The position numbers were made by a program, and so were the translations under genes. Shown here piece after piece: positions 43,601 through 51,783 of a stretch of DNA of 64,000 nucleotides. Position 1 is the first letter of the stretch. Each line of letters opens with the position of its first letter. Under the pieces are notes generated by a model. The model was not told where the DNA came from. It did no database searches and saw only the letters and a program-made list of their open reading frames with translations. The stretch is from the NCBI RefSeq assembly GCF_003202405.1, contig NZ_QJHL01000004.1:496001-560000 (forward strand), read 5' to 3'. The DNA is from Flavobacterium hydrophilum. GTDB taxonomy: Bacteria > Bacteroidota > Bacteroidia > Flavobacteriales > Flavobacteriaceae.

Positions 43601-44640
43601 CAATCACGCCTGCAAGACCGGGCTTTGATTCAGTATACAGAATTGTCTATAAAAACAAAGGGAATCAGGTACTTTCAGGTAATATTACGTTAGCTTTTGA
43701 TGATTCAAAAATGGATTTACTTTCTGCTACTCCTGTGGTTGATACCGAAACAACGAATAATTTAGAGTGGGCGTATAATGGTTTGCTGCCTTTTGAAAGC
43801 CGTACGATTGATTTGGAATTCAATGTAAATACACCATTAGAATCACCAGCGGTAAATAATGGAGATATATTCCACTTTATAGTTGCCATAACGCCTGTTG
43901 CCGGAGATGAATCACCTGCTGATAATAGTTTTACGTATCATCAAACTGTTGTAGGTTCATTTGACCCTAATGATATTACATGCCTGGAAGGTGAAAGCGT
44001 TTCTCCAAGCACCATTGGTGATTATTTGCATTATATCGTCAATTTTGAAAATACCGGAACGTATGAAGCTGAAAATATAGTTGTGAAAATTGCTGTTGAT
44101 GAAACTAAATATGATCTTAGTTCTTTGCAGCTATTAAATTCATCACATTCTTCTAAGACTGTTATTCACGGGAATATTGTTGAATTTGTTTTTGAACAAA
44201 TCCATTTGGCTGCTTCTTCTACTTCCAAGAAGAAAGATCCTGTAGGTGGTCACGGAAATATTTTGTTTAAAATAAAAAGCGTAGATGATCTTCTTAAAGG
44301 TGATTACGTAGACAAAACGGCTAATATCTTCTTTGATTACAATGCACCAATTGAAACCAATAAAGCTGAAACCGTTTTTGAATCATTAGGAAATAAGGAT
44401 TTTGAAGTTGATAAAAGTGTTTCATTATATCCAAATCCTACTAAAGGTAATGTAAATATCAGCAGTGATACTATTATAAAATATATTGAACTGTTTGATG
44501 TTCAGGGAAGATTGCTTCAAACTGCAATTGAAAATGATACTACAGCTAAGTTTGATATTTCGAATAAACCAAATGGTCTTTACTTTGTCAGAATCACTAC
44601 TCAAAAAGGAAGCAAAGTAGAAAAATTAATTAAGGAATAA
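40651..44640 (+). CDS. Giant leucine-rich-repeat T9SS surface protein
   Basis: The 1329-residue protein has a signal peptide (MQRKILLFVLLLTTIVKAQ). More than thirty 21-residue leucine-rich repeats follow from about residue 70 to 820, with the consensus LTxLxCSxNxLTSLDLSGLTN (Cys in the first strand, Asn ladder). A short SdrD-B-like segment comes next (TTIFDGNNNGCNLND), then a DUF7619-type module (SFDPNDITCLEG ... ANIFFDYNAPIETN) and a type A sorting domain (LYPNPTKGNVNIS ... GLYFVRITTQKGS). It is predicted to be exported by the type IX system and to bind proteins or glycans at the surface. It stands directly after a LytS/LytTR pair. The terminator downstream is strong. Confidence 0.93.
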   Translation: MQRKILLFVLLLTTIVKAQNVAVPDANFKAKLLEADVTNSIALNAAGISIKIDANNNGEIDTNEALTVYQLKVSNSGILNLTGISSFTNLKNLDCSNNILLNLDVTALTNLTNLNCSVNYLTTFNVSTLTNLVNLFLDQNQLTSLNVSGLNNLKILFCSNNKLINLNVNGSTSLKTLFCSNNQLTSLDLNGLTSLDILLCETNKLASLNVSGLTNLKSLLCSYNNLANLNLNSLTNLDKLECNYNLLTSLDVSTLTKLTYLSCFYNQITSLDLSNTTLLTELSCGENHITTLNLNGLSSLKTLACSYLPNNLVINGFDLTALKTFQYTGANSVLTLNGFPNIENLNLNLSPASITLNVSGFNNLANIYMFNNQTTSLTVNGSGTTNIKSINCSNGLLTSLNLNGLSNLASLNCNNNKLTSLNLTNLTNLTSLNFGINKITNINLSSVPNLKHLDCNNNVLGSLDISGLSNLEYLDCSNHISINAIGNQITSLAVGGLTKLKYLDCSNYGYNGVLGALGNVITSLDLNNLTLLEQLKCSKNRLPALTVNGLTNLTTLDCSYNLLTSLDLIGLTQMTNLNYGHNQLSNLNMIGLVNIKELDCSYNTISTLNVSTMPNLTTLNCSYNTLTTLDLSGLNQLTKLHCGNNLLTNLDVNTFTNLNEFSCNNNKLTTLDVNNLTNLVYLQCGSNKLSSLNLNGLTKLQSLYCSGNELINLDLSTLILLNSLGCSVNQLTALDLSSLTNLLDIECRNNQLTNIDISTLPNLKFIDCRFNQLTNLNTSNSPNLHTVSCSNNQIASLDLSASTRLTGLWCENNLLTTLLMKNGSNETNLIFSGNPGLAYICADDSQIANVQSQLNSLGMTTTVANSYCSFTPGGQHNTVVGTTIFDGNNNGCNLNDPLHPNIRIDINDGTTTGSAFTNTDGTSTFYTQAGNYSIFPNIENAGAFNISPASATINFTDNNYNTNYQSFCLSANGVHPDVEIVISPITPARPGFDSVYRIVYKNKGNQVLSGNITLAFDDSKMDLLSATPVVDTETTNNLEWAYNGLLPFESRTIDLEFNVNTPLESPAVNNGDIFHFIVAITPVAGDESPADNSFTYHQTVVGSFDPNDITCLEGESVSPSTIGDYLHYIVNFENTGTYEAENIVVKIAVDETKYDLSSLQLLNSSHSSKTVIHGNIVEFVFEQIHLAASSTSKKKDPVGGHGNILFKIKSVDDLLKGDYVDKTANIFFDYNAPIETNKAETVFESLGNKDFEVDKSVSLYPNPTKGNVNISSDTIIKYIELFDVQGRLLQTAIENDTTAKFDISNKPNGLYFVRITTQKGSKVEKLIKE

Positions 44641-44666
44641 ATTTAGGTACATTATTTATTCTGTTT

Positions 44667-44706
44667 AAAAGCCTTTCAAAGTCATTGATTTTGAAAGGCT
44701 TTTTTG
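44667..44706 (+). terminator. Rho-independent terminator of the LRR gene
   Basis: AAAGCCTTTCAAA and TTTGAAAGGCTTTTTT form a long stem with a T run, about 27 bp after the LRR stop. Confidence 0.9.
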
Positions 44707-44784
44707 ATGTGATTCTTTTTTTAGACTATTCTAACCTTTGATAGGATTTGAAGATTTAAGTAAGGAAATTATCTTTTTTAAAAT

Positions 44785-45933
44785 TTATTCGTCGTATTTG
44801 TCTTTTGGTGTAAATTTATCAATCAAATTGTTTACTGTCAAAAAATTATAACCAATGTCAATAGTTTTATCTTTACATTTAAAGTATCTGCCGTCTGTAT
44901 ATATTATTTCCCTTTTATTTTCATCATTCCAAAATTGAATTTGGTAACTATTTTCAAATTTATAATTGGTTTCTTTTCCCTTAAGTATTTCTGTTAAAAG
45001 ATAAAAACTTTCAGATTTGGTTAGATCGTAAATTTGATTTCCTTTTGTAAAACTTATTCTCCATATTGATAGTAAAGGTTTCTTCGTTTTCAATGGAATC
45101 AATCTTACTTGTTGGTATAAGTATCTAACAGGTGTATAAGCCCAGATTAGAGCAGTAGGCGATTGTCTTCCATAATCGCTAATAGATTTTACTATTTGAT
45201 TGTTTTTGATAAATGTTATAGTAACTGTCTCGTCATCGGTCCAATTTCCTCTATAATTACCTTCAAGATTCTTTATATCGGCTTTTTTAAAACTAGTTTG
45301 AATTTTTTGATATTCATTTTTGGTAATCTTGGATTTAAAAAAACCGTTTTGAGTATTGTAATATTGGCCATTATATAAGATATTGCCATTCTTGTCAATA
45401 CTTATGTTTAATACCGGGCACGAACCGTAACATCCTGAAGAAGAAACTATGATTTTGTCATAATTTTCATTTGGGTTCATTTTGTATTTTGTTCTCGCAT
45501 ATTTTGCAAAGATACTGTCACTTATTTTTGTTGTTAATGTATCTCCAATAATCGAATGTATTTTTTGATTCTCCCAAGTTTTAGTCACTAAATCTAATAT
45601 TTGTAGGCTGTCGTTTTCAATCTTATATTTAGTTTCTATTCCTAAAAAAAATGTCTTTCTCTCTTCTCTTTCCTTTGCGTCAATTCTTTTAAAATAACCA
45701 GATTTGTTTTCGCATAAATTATTTTCTAAAAATATATATCCTGGTATATGGTTGCCAAAAGGAGAAGGTGGTGGAAATTTAATATCCTTATTTTTTTGCG
45801 GTTTTCTTTGGTCTTCTGTTTTAATGTAAATCCACTCACCAAGTATATCTTTACTTAGTTGCTTGTCATTATTTTTTTGACAAGAGTATAAAAAGAAAAC
45901 GGTTAAAGCGCAGAGTATGATTTTTGAATTCAT
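44785..45933 (-). CDS. DUF6438-type lipoprotein
   Basis: The 382-residue protein has a lipoprotein signal with lipobox LYSC at about residue 18. A first half with a lipocalin-like KDILGEWIYIKTED opening is followed by a DUF6438 region around residues 160-260: IIVSSSGCYGSCPVLNISIDKNG with the Cys-x3-Cys pair, then ILYNGQYYN. The C-terminal third is of unknown function. A beta-rich, surface or periplasmic location is likely. It lies alone just outside the tRNA-Leu-flanked block. Confidence 0.72.
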   Translation of the reverse strand: MNSKIILCALTVFFLYSCQKNNDKQLSKDILGEWIYIKTEDQRKPQKNKDIKFPPPSPFGNHIPGYIFLENNLCENKSGYFKRIDAKEREERKTFFLGIETKYKIENDSLQILDLVTKTWENQKIHSIIGDTLTTKISDSIFAKYARTKYKMNPNENYDKIIVSSSGCYGSCPVLNISIDKNGNILYNGQYYNTQNGFFKSKITKNEYQKIQTSFKKADIKNLEGNYRGNWTDDETVTITFIKNNQIVKSISDYGRQSPTALIWAYTPVRYLYQQVRLIPLKTKKPLLSIWRISFTKGNQIYDLTKSESFYLLTEILKGKETNYKFENSYQIQFWNDENKREIIYTDGRYFKCKDKTIDIGYNFLTVNNLIDKFTPKDKYDE

Positions 45934-46020
45934 AAATATATTTTAGTCTTACAGTTTTGTAAATATAATTGATTTTTGAGGCAATATTTAGAAAATATAT
46001 TTAGCGTGGTAATTTGAAAT

Positions 46021-46060
46021 CAAAAAGCGGAAACCTTTATAAATAAAGATTTCCGCTTTG
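46021..46060 (-). terminator. Hairpin terminator at the edge of the metabolic block
   Basis: AAGCGGAAA and TTTCCGCTT form a stem with an AT-rich loop; minus-strand output ends in GCTTTTTG. It lies just outside the tRNA-derived repeat at 46063-46084 and may be the original downstream terminator of the tRNA-Leu gene. Confidence 0.75.
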
Positions 46061-46062
46061 AT

Positions 46063-46084
46063 GTGATCATGGAGGGATTTGAAC
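46063..46084 (-). repeat. Duplicated tRNA-Leu 3' end (attachment-site remnant)
   Basis: The sequence GTGATCATGGAGGGATTTGAAC differs at one of 22 positions from 58287-58308, which is the 3' end (acceptor arm and T loop) of the tRNA-Leu gene. Beyond this point the tRNA resemblance stops. Same orientation and placement downstream of the tRNA gene fit an attL/attR pair of a 12.2-kb insertion. Confidence 0.7.
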
Positions 46085-46117
46085 TTACGGATGCCAGCCT
46101 CTACAGAATTATTCTGC

Positions 46118-46990
46118 TCAAATTAAATTCTTAGAAACAAAATCCCAGCTTGTTTTAACAGATTCCAGTGGATTTGGAGAGTAATTCGTTTCCTGCTCTA
46201 CAAAAAAGTGCTTCATTCCGGATAGTTTAGCCTGTGCGAATATGTCTTTAAAGTTGATGCTTCCTTCGCCAACTTCGGTATTCCATTCTGCTTTGGATTT
46301 GTCCATGTCTTTTACGTGCCACATAGTAAATCGGCCCGGATTCGCTTTGAACATTTGCAAAGGATCATTTCCTGAACGGACTACCCAGTATAAATCCAGT
46401 TCAAAATCAACTAACTTTTTATCGGTTTCCTGTAGTAAAATATCATATCCTGTTTGATTTCCATACTTTTTAAATTCAAAATCATGGTTGTGATACGCTA
46501 ATTTTAATCCTGATTGTTTGCATAAAACGGCTGCTTCATTTATTTTCTGCGCAATTCGTTTGTAATTGTCTAAGTCACTTCTTAATTGTTCATCTAAATA
46601 CGGAACCGTTATGTATTCACTTCCTAATTGATTAGCTCCTTCGATACAGGCTTTTAGGAAATCAGCATTATTGTCTTTTATAAAAGAATTAAAATCATAA
46701 TGTCCGCTTGGTGCTTTTAGGCCATTGTCAACTAATATTTTTTTGAAATCTTTTGCAGCAGTACCAAAAAAGCCTTTATCAGCTGAGAATCCATACGTTT
46801 CTACTTCTTTGTAACCCGATTTAGCCACATGTTCCAGAACTCCTTTTACATTTTTAGAAAAATCTTCTCTCAAAGTATACAGCTGAAGTCCGATATTTTT
46901 TGGCTTAGCCGAAAACGCTAGGGAAGGAGCGATTGCCAATGCACCTAAAGCCAGACCACTATTAATTATAAAATCTCTTCTCTTTATCAT
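46118..46990 (-). CDS. Tat-exported sugar phosphate isomerase/epimerase-type TIM barrel
   Basis: The 290-residue protein has a Tat signal (KRRDFIINSGLALGALAIAP). The mature part is a xylose-isomerase-like TIM barrel: IGLQLYTLREDFSKN opens the barrel, AYHNHDFEF carries a metal-binding His, and FTMWHVKDMDKS plus HFFVEQE near the end supply further ligands. Periplasmic members of this family work on oxidised or rearranged sugars. It is the last gene of the 3-keto-glycoside cluster, 17 bp after its neighbour. The exact substrate is unknown. Confidence 0.88.
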   Translation of the reverse strand: MIKRRDFIINSGLALGALAIAPSLAFSAKPKNIGLQLYTLREDFSKNVKGVLEHVAKSGYKEVETYGFSADKGFFGTAAKDFKKILVDNGLKAPSGHYDFNSFIKDNNADFLKACIEGANQLGSEYITVPYLDEQLRSDLDNYKRIAQKINEAAVLCKQSGLKLAYHNHDFEFKKYGNQTGYDILLQETDKKLVDFELDLYWVVRSGNDPLQMFKANPGRFTMWHVKDMDKSKAEWNTEVGEGSINFKDIFAQAKLSGMKHFFVEQETNYSPNPLESVKTSWDFVSKNLI

Positions 46991-47007
46991 TGTTTTACTT
47001 TATTAAA

Positions 47008-47898
47008 TTAGATATCACAAATTGCAATTGCCTTTTTCAAAGAGGCTATTTTATCTTTTTGTTTTGGAATAAATTCTTGTCCCACAAAACCTGTAAAACC
47101 AGTATTTGCAATAGCTTTCATTATTGCACTATAATTGAGTTCCTGCGTTTCATCGATTTCATTTCGACCCGGAACACCGCCTGTATGGTAGTGAACAATG
47201 TATTTGTGGTTTTCCTGAATGGTTCTGATAACATCGCCTTCATCAATTTGCATATGGTAAATATCATAGAGCAGCTTGAAATTTTCAGAGTTGATTCGTT
47301 TCGCCAGTTCAACTCCCCAGGATGTTTTGCTGCATTGATAATCTTTGTGGTTGATCTTGCTGTTCAATAGTTCCATAACCAGGATTACGTTATGTTTCTC
47401 TGCTAATGGAATCAATTTCTGTAACCCAAGCATGCAATTATTCCAGCCTTCTTCATCTGTTTTTCCTCTTGTGTTTCCACTAAAGCAAATCAGGTTTTTG
47501 TAGCCCGCCTCAGCAACCAGCGGAATCATTTCGGTATAATTTTTAATCAGCTGTTCATGAAATTTCTGATCGTTGAAACCGTCGACAAGATTTAATTCGG
47601 CTCCATTGCACATAGTCGAGACAAGATTGTGTTTTTTCAGTACCGGCCAGTCTTTTGGACCCACCAGATCAATACCGGTAATTCCAATTTTTTTCGCTTC
47701 TGAACAAAGCGTTTCAATATCAAAATCATTAAAGCACCAACGCGCTACCGAATGATTAATTTTTCCTTTCAGCATTGCATCTGATTTAGATTCTTCTTCA
47801 GGCTTAGCCAAAGCAAATAAATCCGTCGGCACACCTAAGCTCACAGTTCCGGCAAGAATACCTTTTATAGCAGTTCTTCTGTCAAAAGTTGTACTCAT
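47008..47898 (-). CDS. Hydroxypyruvate isomerase-like TIM-barrel protein
   Basis: The protein has 296 residues from ATG 47898; an extension overlapping the permease stop at 47922 is less likely. The N-terminal Tat-type sequence (FDRRTAIKGILAGTVSLG) marks it as exported. The barrel resembles hydroxypyruvate isomerase: KIGITGIDLVGPKDWPVLKK, ILVMELLNSKINHKDY, FKLLYDIYHMQIDEGD and FVGQEFIP. Metal-binding Glu/His residues are in the usual places. It follows the MFS gene closely. The substrate is probably a keto-sugar derived from the pathway, not hydroxypyruvate itself. Confidence 0.85.
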   Translation of the reverse strand: MSTTFDRRTAIKGILAGTVSLGVPTDLFALAKPEEESKSDAMLKGKINHSVARWCFNDFDIETLCSEAKKIGITGIDLVGPKDWPVLKKHNLVSTMCNGAELNLVDGFNDQKFHEQLIKNYTEMIPLVAEAGYKNLICFSGNTRGKTDEEGWNNCMLGLQKLIPLAEKHNVILVMELLNSKINHKDYQCSKTSWGVELAKRINSENFKLLYDIYHMQIDEGDVIRTIQENHKYIVHYHTGGVPGRNEIDETQELNYSAIMKAIANTGFTGFVGQEFIPKQKDKIASLKKAIAICDI

Positions 47899-47921
47899 TA
47901 ATTTTTTTACTTTAAAAATAC

Positions 47922-49151
47922 TCAAATTTCATTTGCCAGTTTATTTTTTTCCTGAAATAAAAGCGCAAAAATCAAAAATACGGCAAAAGCGATTCCGGCA
48001 GGGATAATCCATACCATTAACCAGTTAACTGTTCCTTCAACAGTTTTATAATTATCCGTAATCCATCCTGCAACAGCAAATCCAATCAACATTCCGATAC
48101 CGTAAGTAGCCAATGTAATCAAGCCCTGAGCGGCACTTTTGTATTTTTCGCCTGCTTTAGAATTGGTATAAATTTGCCCGGATACAAAGAAAAAATCGTA
48201 ACAAATTCCGTGTAAAGCGATTCCGGTAATTAGCATGAAACTCAAATCACCGCCATTTCCATAAGCAAATAAAACGTAGCGGATAGCCCAGGCTAACATT
48301 CCAACCAGAATTGTCTTTTTAAAACCAAAACGTGCAAAAAATACAGGAATTAACAATAAAAACAACGCTTCGGATATCTGGCCGATAGCCATTTTTCCTG
48401 TTGGATTTTCAACCCCGGCAGCCGTAAGGAAAGGGTGTGCATTTTGATAATAAAAAGCTAAAGGAATACAAATCAGTATCGATGAAATAAAGAATATCAG
48501 GAAATTTTTGTCTTTCAAAAGCTTTAATGCATCAAGGCCAATAATATCACCAATTCTAATTTTTCCTTCACTAACTTTTGGAGGTGTTTTTGGCAAAGTA
48601 AAACTCAATAAGCCTAAAACCAAAGCTGCAATTCCGGCCAATAGAAATGTATTTTTAAGCAATCCGTTAGAAACAGCTTCTGCTGAATCCCAATGAAAGA
48701 AGAAACTAATAGACAATCCGGCTAAAATCCATCCAATTGTACCCCAAACCCTGATATTTGCAAATTCCTTCTCCGCATCTCTCATCTGATTAAATGCTAC
48801 AGAATTTACTAAAGCCAGTGTTGGCATATACAAAACCATATAACTCAATACATATACATAAAACATTCCAACATCTGTCGATTGATACATTTGGTACATT
48901 AAAAAAGCACCTGCTAAATGTAAAATACCTAAGATTTTCTCCGCATTAAAATAACGATCTGCAATCAAACCTATAATAAAAGGAGCAATGATGGCTCCCC
49001 AGGATTGGGTAGAAAAAATGGCTGCTGTTTCTGAACCGGAAGCTTTCAGGTTGCTTCCTAAAAAAGTGCCAAGAGTCACAAACCATGCTCCCCAGATAAA
49101 AAATTCCAGAAACATCATTACAGATAATTTAATTCGGATAGTTGTATTCAT
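47922..49151 (-). CDS. MFS transporter, nucleoside:H+ symporter-like
   Basis: The 409-residue inner-membrane permease has twelve membrane segments. The N-terminus MFLEFFIWGAWFVTLGTFLG and the loop LVNSVAFNQMRDAEKEFANIRVWGTIGWI are typical of the NupG/XapB nucleoside-H+ symporter family. In clusters like this one, such permeases are thought to move the sugar or keto-sugar product into the cytoplasm. It is the only inner-membrane transporter of the cluster; no TonB-dependent receptor is present in the window. Confidence 0.88.
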   Translation of the reverse strand: MNTTIRIKLSVMMFLEFFIWGAWFVTLGTFLGSNLKASGSETAAIFSTQSWGAIIAPFIIGLIADRYFNAEKILGILHLAGAFLMYQMYQSTDVGMFYVYVLSYMVLYMPTLALVNSVAFNQMRDAEKEFANIRVWGTIGWILAGLSISFFFHWDSAEAVSNGLLKNTFLLAGIAALVLGLLSFTLPKTPPKVSEGKIRIGDIIGLDALKLLKDKNFLIFFISSILICIPLAFYYQNAHPFLTAAGVENPTGKMAIGQISEALFLLLIPVFFARFGFKKTILVGMLAWAIRYVLFAYGNGGDLSFMLITGIALHGICYDFFFVSGQIYTNSKAGEKYKSAAQGLITLATYGIGMLIGFAVAGWITDNYKTVEGTVNWLMVWIIPAGIAFAVFLIFALLFQEKNKLANEI

Positions 49152-49191
49152 ATATAGTGGTTAATTTGGTTAGATAGGTTTTGAACTAATA

Positions 49192-49902
49192 TTATTTACA
49201 GCCGGTTGTAGTTTCCATAGTATTCCATTCTTTAATAGAAATATTGCGGTACCATACATTATTACCGTGGTCCTGCAAAGCAATTTTTCCTTTTTTGAAT
49301 GTTCCGAAAGCCGGCCATGCTGTAAATTTACTTCCGGCAACCAAGGCTTTAAAATTGTCGTCCCAAAGTACCGTTTCAACAACGATTACTCCGTTTAAAA
49401 CTAAGCTCAGTTTTCCGTTTTTACATACCACTTCTGCTGTATTCCATTCTCCAACAGGCTTAACCGGTTCTGATTTGCTTTTAATTAAATCATATAAATC
49501 TCCGGCGCGGTGTTTCGTTATTTTTCCATCAGGATGGCCATCATTATCCAAAACCTGCATTTCTAAACCAGTTTCATAAGTATTTGCATATTTTTGCGGG
49601 TTTTCATTCACATAAAAAATAATTCCGCTATTCGCATTTGGAGAAACTTTCCATTCTAATTTTAAATGGAAATTTTCGTATTCGACATCTGTTACTAAAT
49701 CTCCACCCTGACCGTTTTTGGCTGCTTCCGGGTCAAAATGCAATACGCCATCTTCCACTTTCCATCCGGCACTTGCTGTGGTTTTTCCATAAGTATGCCA
49801 GCCTGTTGTCGTTTTTCCGTCAAAAATAGGTTTAAACCCTTTTTGAGCCTGCAGGGTTTGTAATAAAGTGAGTGCTAATACTGCTGTGATAATCTTTTTC
49901 AT
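49192..49902 (-). CDS. DUF1080 3-keto-glycoside (3-keto-disaccharide) hydrolase
   Basis: The 236-residue protein has a signal peptide (to LQTLQAQ) and a jelly-roll DUF1080 domain: FKPIFDGKTTTGWHTY opening, then FHLKLEWKVSPNANSGIIFYVNE, followed by GLEMQVLDNDGHPDGKITKHRAGDLYDL and IALQDHGNNVWYRNISIKEW. This family cleaves 3-keto-glycosides produced by periplasmic glycoside 3-dehydrogenases. It lies between a permease and a Gfo/Idh/MocA gene. Export fits a periplasmic reaction. Confidence 0.92.
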   Translation of the reverse strand: MKKIITAVLALTLLQTLQAQKGFKPIFDGKTTTGWHTYGKTTASAGWKVEDGVLHFDPEAAKNGQGGDLVTDVEYENFHLKLEWKVSPNANSGIIFYVNENPQKYANTYETGLEMQVLDNDGHPDGKITKHRAGDLYDLIKSKSEPVKPVGEWNTAEVVCKNGKLSLVLNGVIVVETVLWDDNFKALVAGSKFTAWPAFGTFKKGKIALQDHGNNVWYRNISIKEWNTMETTTGCK

Positions 49903-49925
49903 GGTTTTAATTTTAATTTAATATT

Positions 49926-51389
49926 TTAAAAAGTCAGGTTTTTCCAGCCTTCTCTATAATCGCGTTTTACAAATTGGTTTACATCATCTACATTGGTTAC
50001 TTTCTTGGCATCATTATCCCAAAGTAATTTAACGGAACGACCCGGGTACACATCTTCACCAAGTACTTCTTTGTGTAAATCATAACCTCTTACGGCAAGA
50101 TTAGCCATCAATAAAGCCTCTGTTAAAGGTCCTGCAATTTCAAAAGGAGAACTTAGTTCTTTTTTACCATATCCTGCAATACATCCTTCAATCCATTGTT
50201 TTTGATGGCCATTCGCACCGTCTTTTACACGAGGATATTTCTCTTTTATTTTTAGATTTTCATTACGGCTTAAAGGCAATAATCTTGGATTTTCACTATA
50301 GGTATCACAAAGCATTTTTCCTTTTGTTCCAATGAATAAAGTACCGTTTCCTCCATCACCAAATATTTCGTTAGCACCTAATTCTTCAGGGCGGTCAGGC
50401 TGGATACCACCATCCATCCAGTGAATTTTGATGTCGCCTTTCGTTTTATTAGTTTTTGGAAAAGTTAATGTTACATGACTTGATGGTGGACAGCTGTCCG
50501 GAAAATAACCTCTTCTGAATTCATCAACATAAACAGAGCCAACGCTGCACTGTACATCTTTGGCATATTTTAGATTCAATACAGAAAACGGTGCTTCCAT
50601 CAAATGGCATCCCATATCTCCTAATGCACCAGTTCCATAGTCCCACCAGCCACGCCAGTTGAACGGTACTAATTTGTCTACGTAATTTTTATAGGGTGCA
50701 GTACCAAGCCATAAATCCCAGTCTAGTTCTTTAGGAATTTCGGTTTTTGCTGTTGACCACGGAATTCCCTGTGGCCAGACAGGTCTGTCTGTCCAGGCGT
50801 AAACCGTATGTACATCACCAATTAAACCAGCTTCGTACCATTCTTTTAAAATTCGGGTACCATCATTAGATGATCCCTGATTTCCCATTTGTGTGACTAC
50901 TTTATAACGTGCAGCTGCCTGAGTCATCATATGTGCTTCGTAAATGTCATGCGCTATTGGCTTTTGTACATAGACATGTTTGCCTAACTGCATGGCTGAA
51001 AAGGCCTGAATGGCATGATTGTGATCGGGTGTAGAAACGGAAACTGCGTCAAAATTTTTATGCTCTTTGTCCAGCATTTCACGCCAGTCCTTGTAGAATT
51101 TTGCTTTCGGAAAAGCTTTTACGCTATCTGCGGCTTTTCTTGTATCAACATCACATAAGTAAGCAATATTGGCGATGCCGCTTTTTTCAAAAGATGCAAT
51201 ATCTGATCTTCCTTTTCCACCAATTCCAATACTGGCAATTGTTAATTTGTCACTGGGAGCCACAAATCCTCTACCCATTACATGTCTTGGAATAATCATA
51301 AATGCGGCAGTCGCCAGCACTCCTTTTTTTAAAAAATCCCTGCGTATATTCGATTCTGGTTCTTTGCTTTTATTGAAGTCCTGATCCAT
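49926..51389 (-). CDS. Tat-exported Gfo/Idh/MocA-family oxidoreductase (large form)
   Basis: The 487-residue protein has a Tat signal (IRRDFLKKGVLATAAFMIIP). A Rossmann-type NAD-binding half follows (LTIASIGIGGKGRSDIASF, GKHVYVQKPIAHDIYEA), then the C-terminal substrate half with WRGWWDYGTGALGDMGCHLMEAP. Some exported members of this family hold NAD(H) tightly and act as self-contained oxidoreductases or glycosidase-like enzymes. Its place next to the DUF1080 and cytochrome genes suggests a role in the periplasmic keto-sugar pathway. Confidence 0.92.
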   Translation of the reverse strand: MDQDFNKSKEPESNIRRDFLKKGVLATAAFMIIPRHVMGRGFVAPSDKLTIASIGIGGKGRSDIASFEKSGIANIAYLCDVDTRKAADSVKAFPKAKFYKDWREMLDKEHKNFDAVSVSTPDHNHAIQAFSAMQLGKHVYVQKPIAHDIYEAHMMTQAAARYKVVTQMGNQGSSNDGTRILKEWYEAGLIGDVHTVYAWTDRPVWPQGIPWSTAKTEIPKELDWDLWLGTAPYKNYVDKLVPFNWRGWWDYGTGALGDMGCHLMEAPFSVLNLKYAKDVQCSVGSVYVDEFRRGYFPDSCPPSSHVTLTFPKTNKTKGDIKIHWMDGGIQPDRPEELGANEIFGDGGNGTLFIGTKGKMLCDTYSENPRLLPLSRNENLKIKEKYPRVKDGANGHQKQWIEGCIAGYGKKELSSPFEIAGPLTEALLMANLAVRGYDLHKEVLGEDVYPGRSVKLLWDNDAKKVTNVDDVNQFVKRDYREGWKNLTF

Positions 51390-51400
51390 TAGGCTTTAAT

Positions 51401-51763
51401 TTATTTGTTTAATGATAGAATGTATATTGCAATTTTCTTTGCATCGTCTTTTTTTAATGCAGAATGAGCCGACATAGGTATTGGTCCCCAAACTCCGGAA
51501 CCTCCCTTTATAATTTTCTCCGATATATATTTGATGTTTTTATCATTCATGGGATATTTTTTTGCAATATCCAAATAGGAGGGACCCACTACTTTTTTGT
51601 CTACTTTGTGACAGGTTGCGCAATCTTGCTTCTTAATGATTGCTTCTCCGTCTGAAGCCTGGAATTTTCCTATTGCATTATATCTTGTTGAAATCGATTC
51701 ATAATTTGAAAAAGAGCACAAACCACCCAAGGCTATTATTGCAACTAAAATTTTAATTTTCAT
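51401..51763 (-). CDS. Class I cytochrome c
   Basis: The 120-residue protein has a signal peptide, one haem-binding CATCH motif in KKQDCATCHKVDKK and a distal Met in GPIPMSAHSAL, so it is a periplasmic c-type cytochrome with His/Met ligation. GMC-type glycoside dehydrogenases pass electrons to such a cytochrome. The gene stands in the middle of the cluster, between the Gfo/Idh/MocA gene and a TIM-barrel gene, supporting that role. Confidence 0.93.
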   Translation of the reverse strand: MKIKILVAIIALGGLCSFSNYESISTRYNAIGKFQASDGEAIIKKQDCATCHKVDKKVVGPSYLDIAKKYPMNDKNIKYISEKIIKGGSGVWGPIPMSAHSALKKDDAKKIAIYILSLNK

Positions 51764-51783
51764 ATTCTATTAATTAAACAAAT

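Noticed and set aside
46063-46125. Possible complete tRNA gene
   Set aside because: Only the acceptor and T-loop part resembles a tRNA. The T stem cannot pair, and no anticodon or D arm follows, so it is a fragment.
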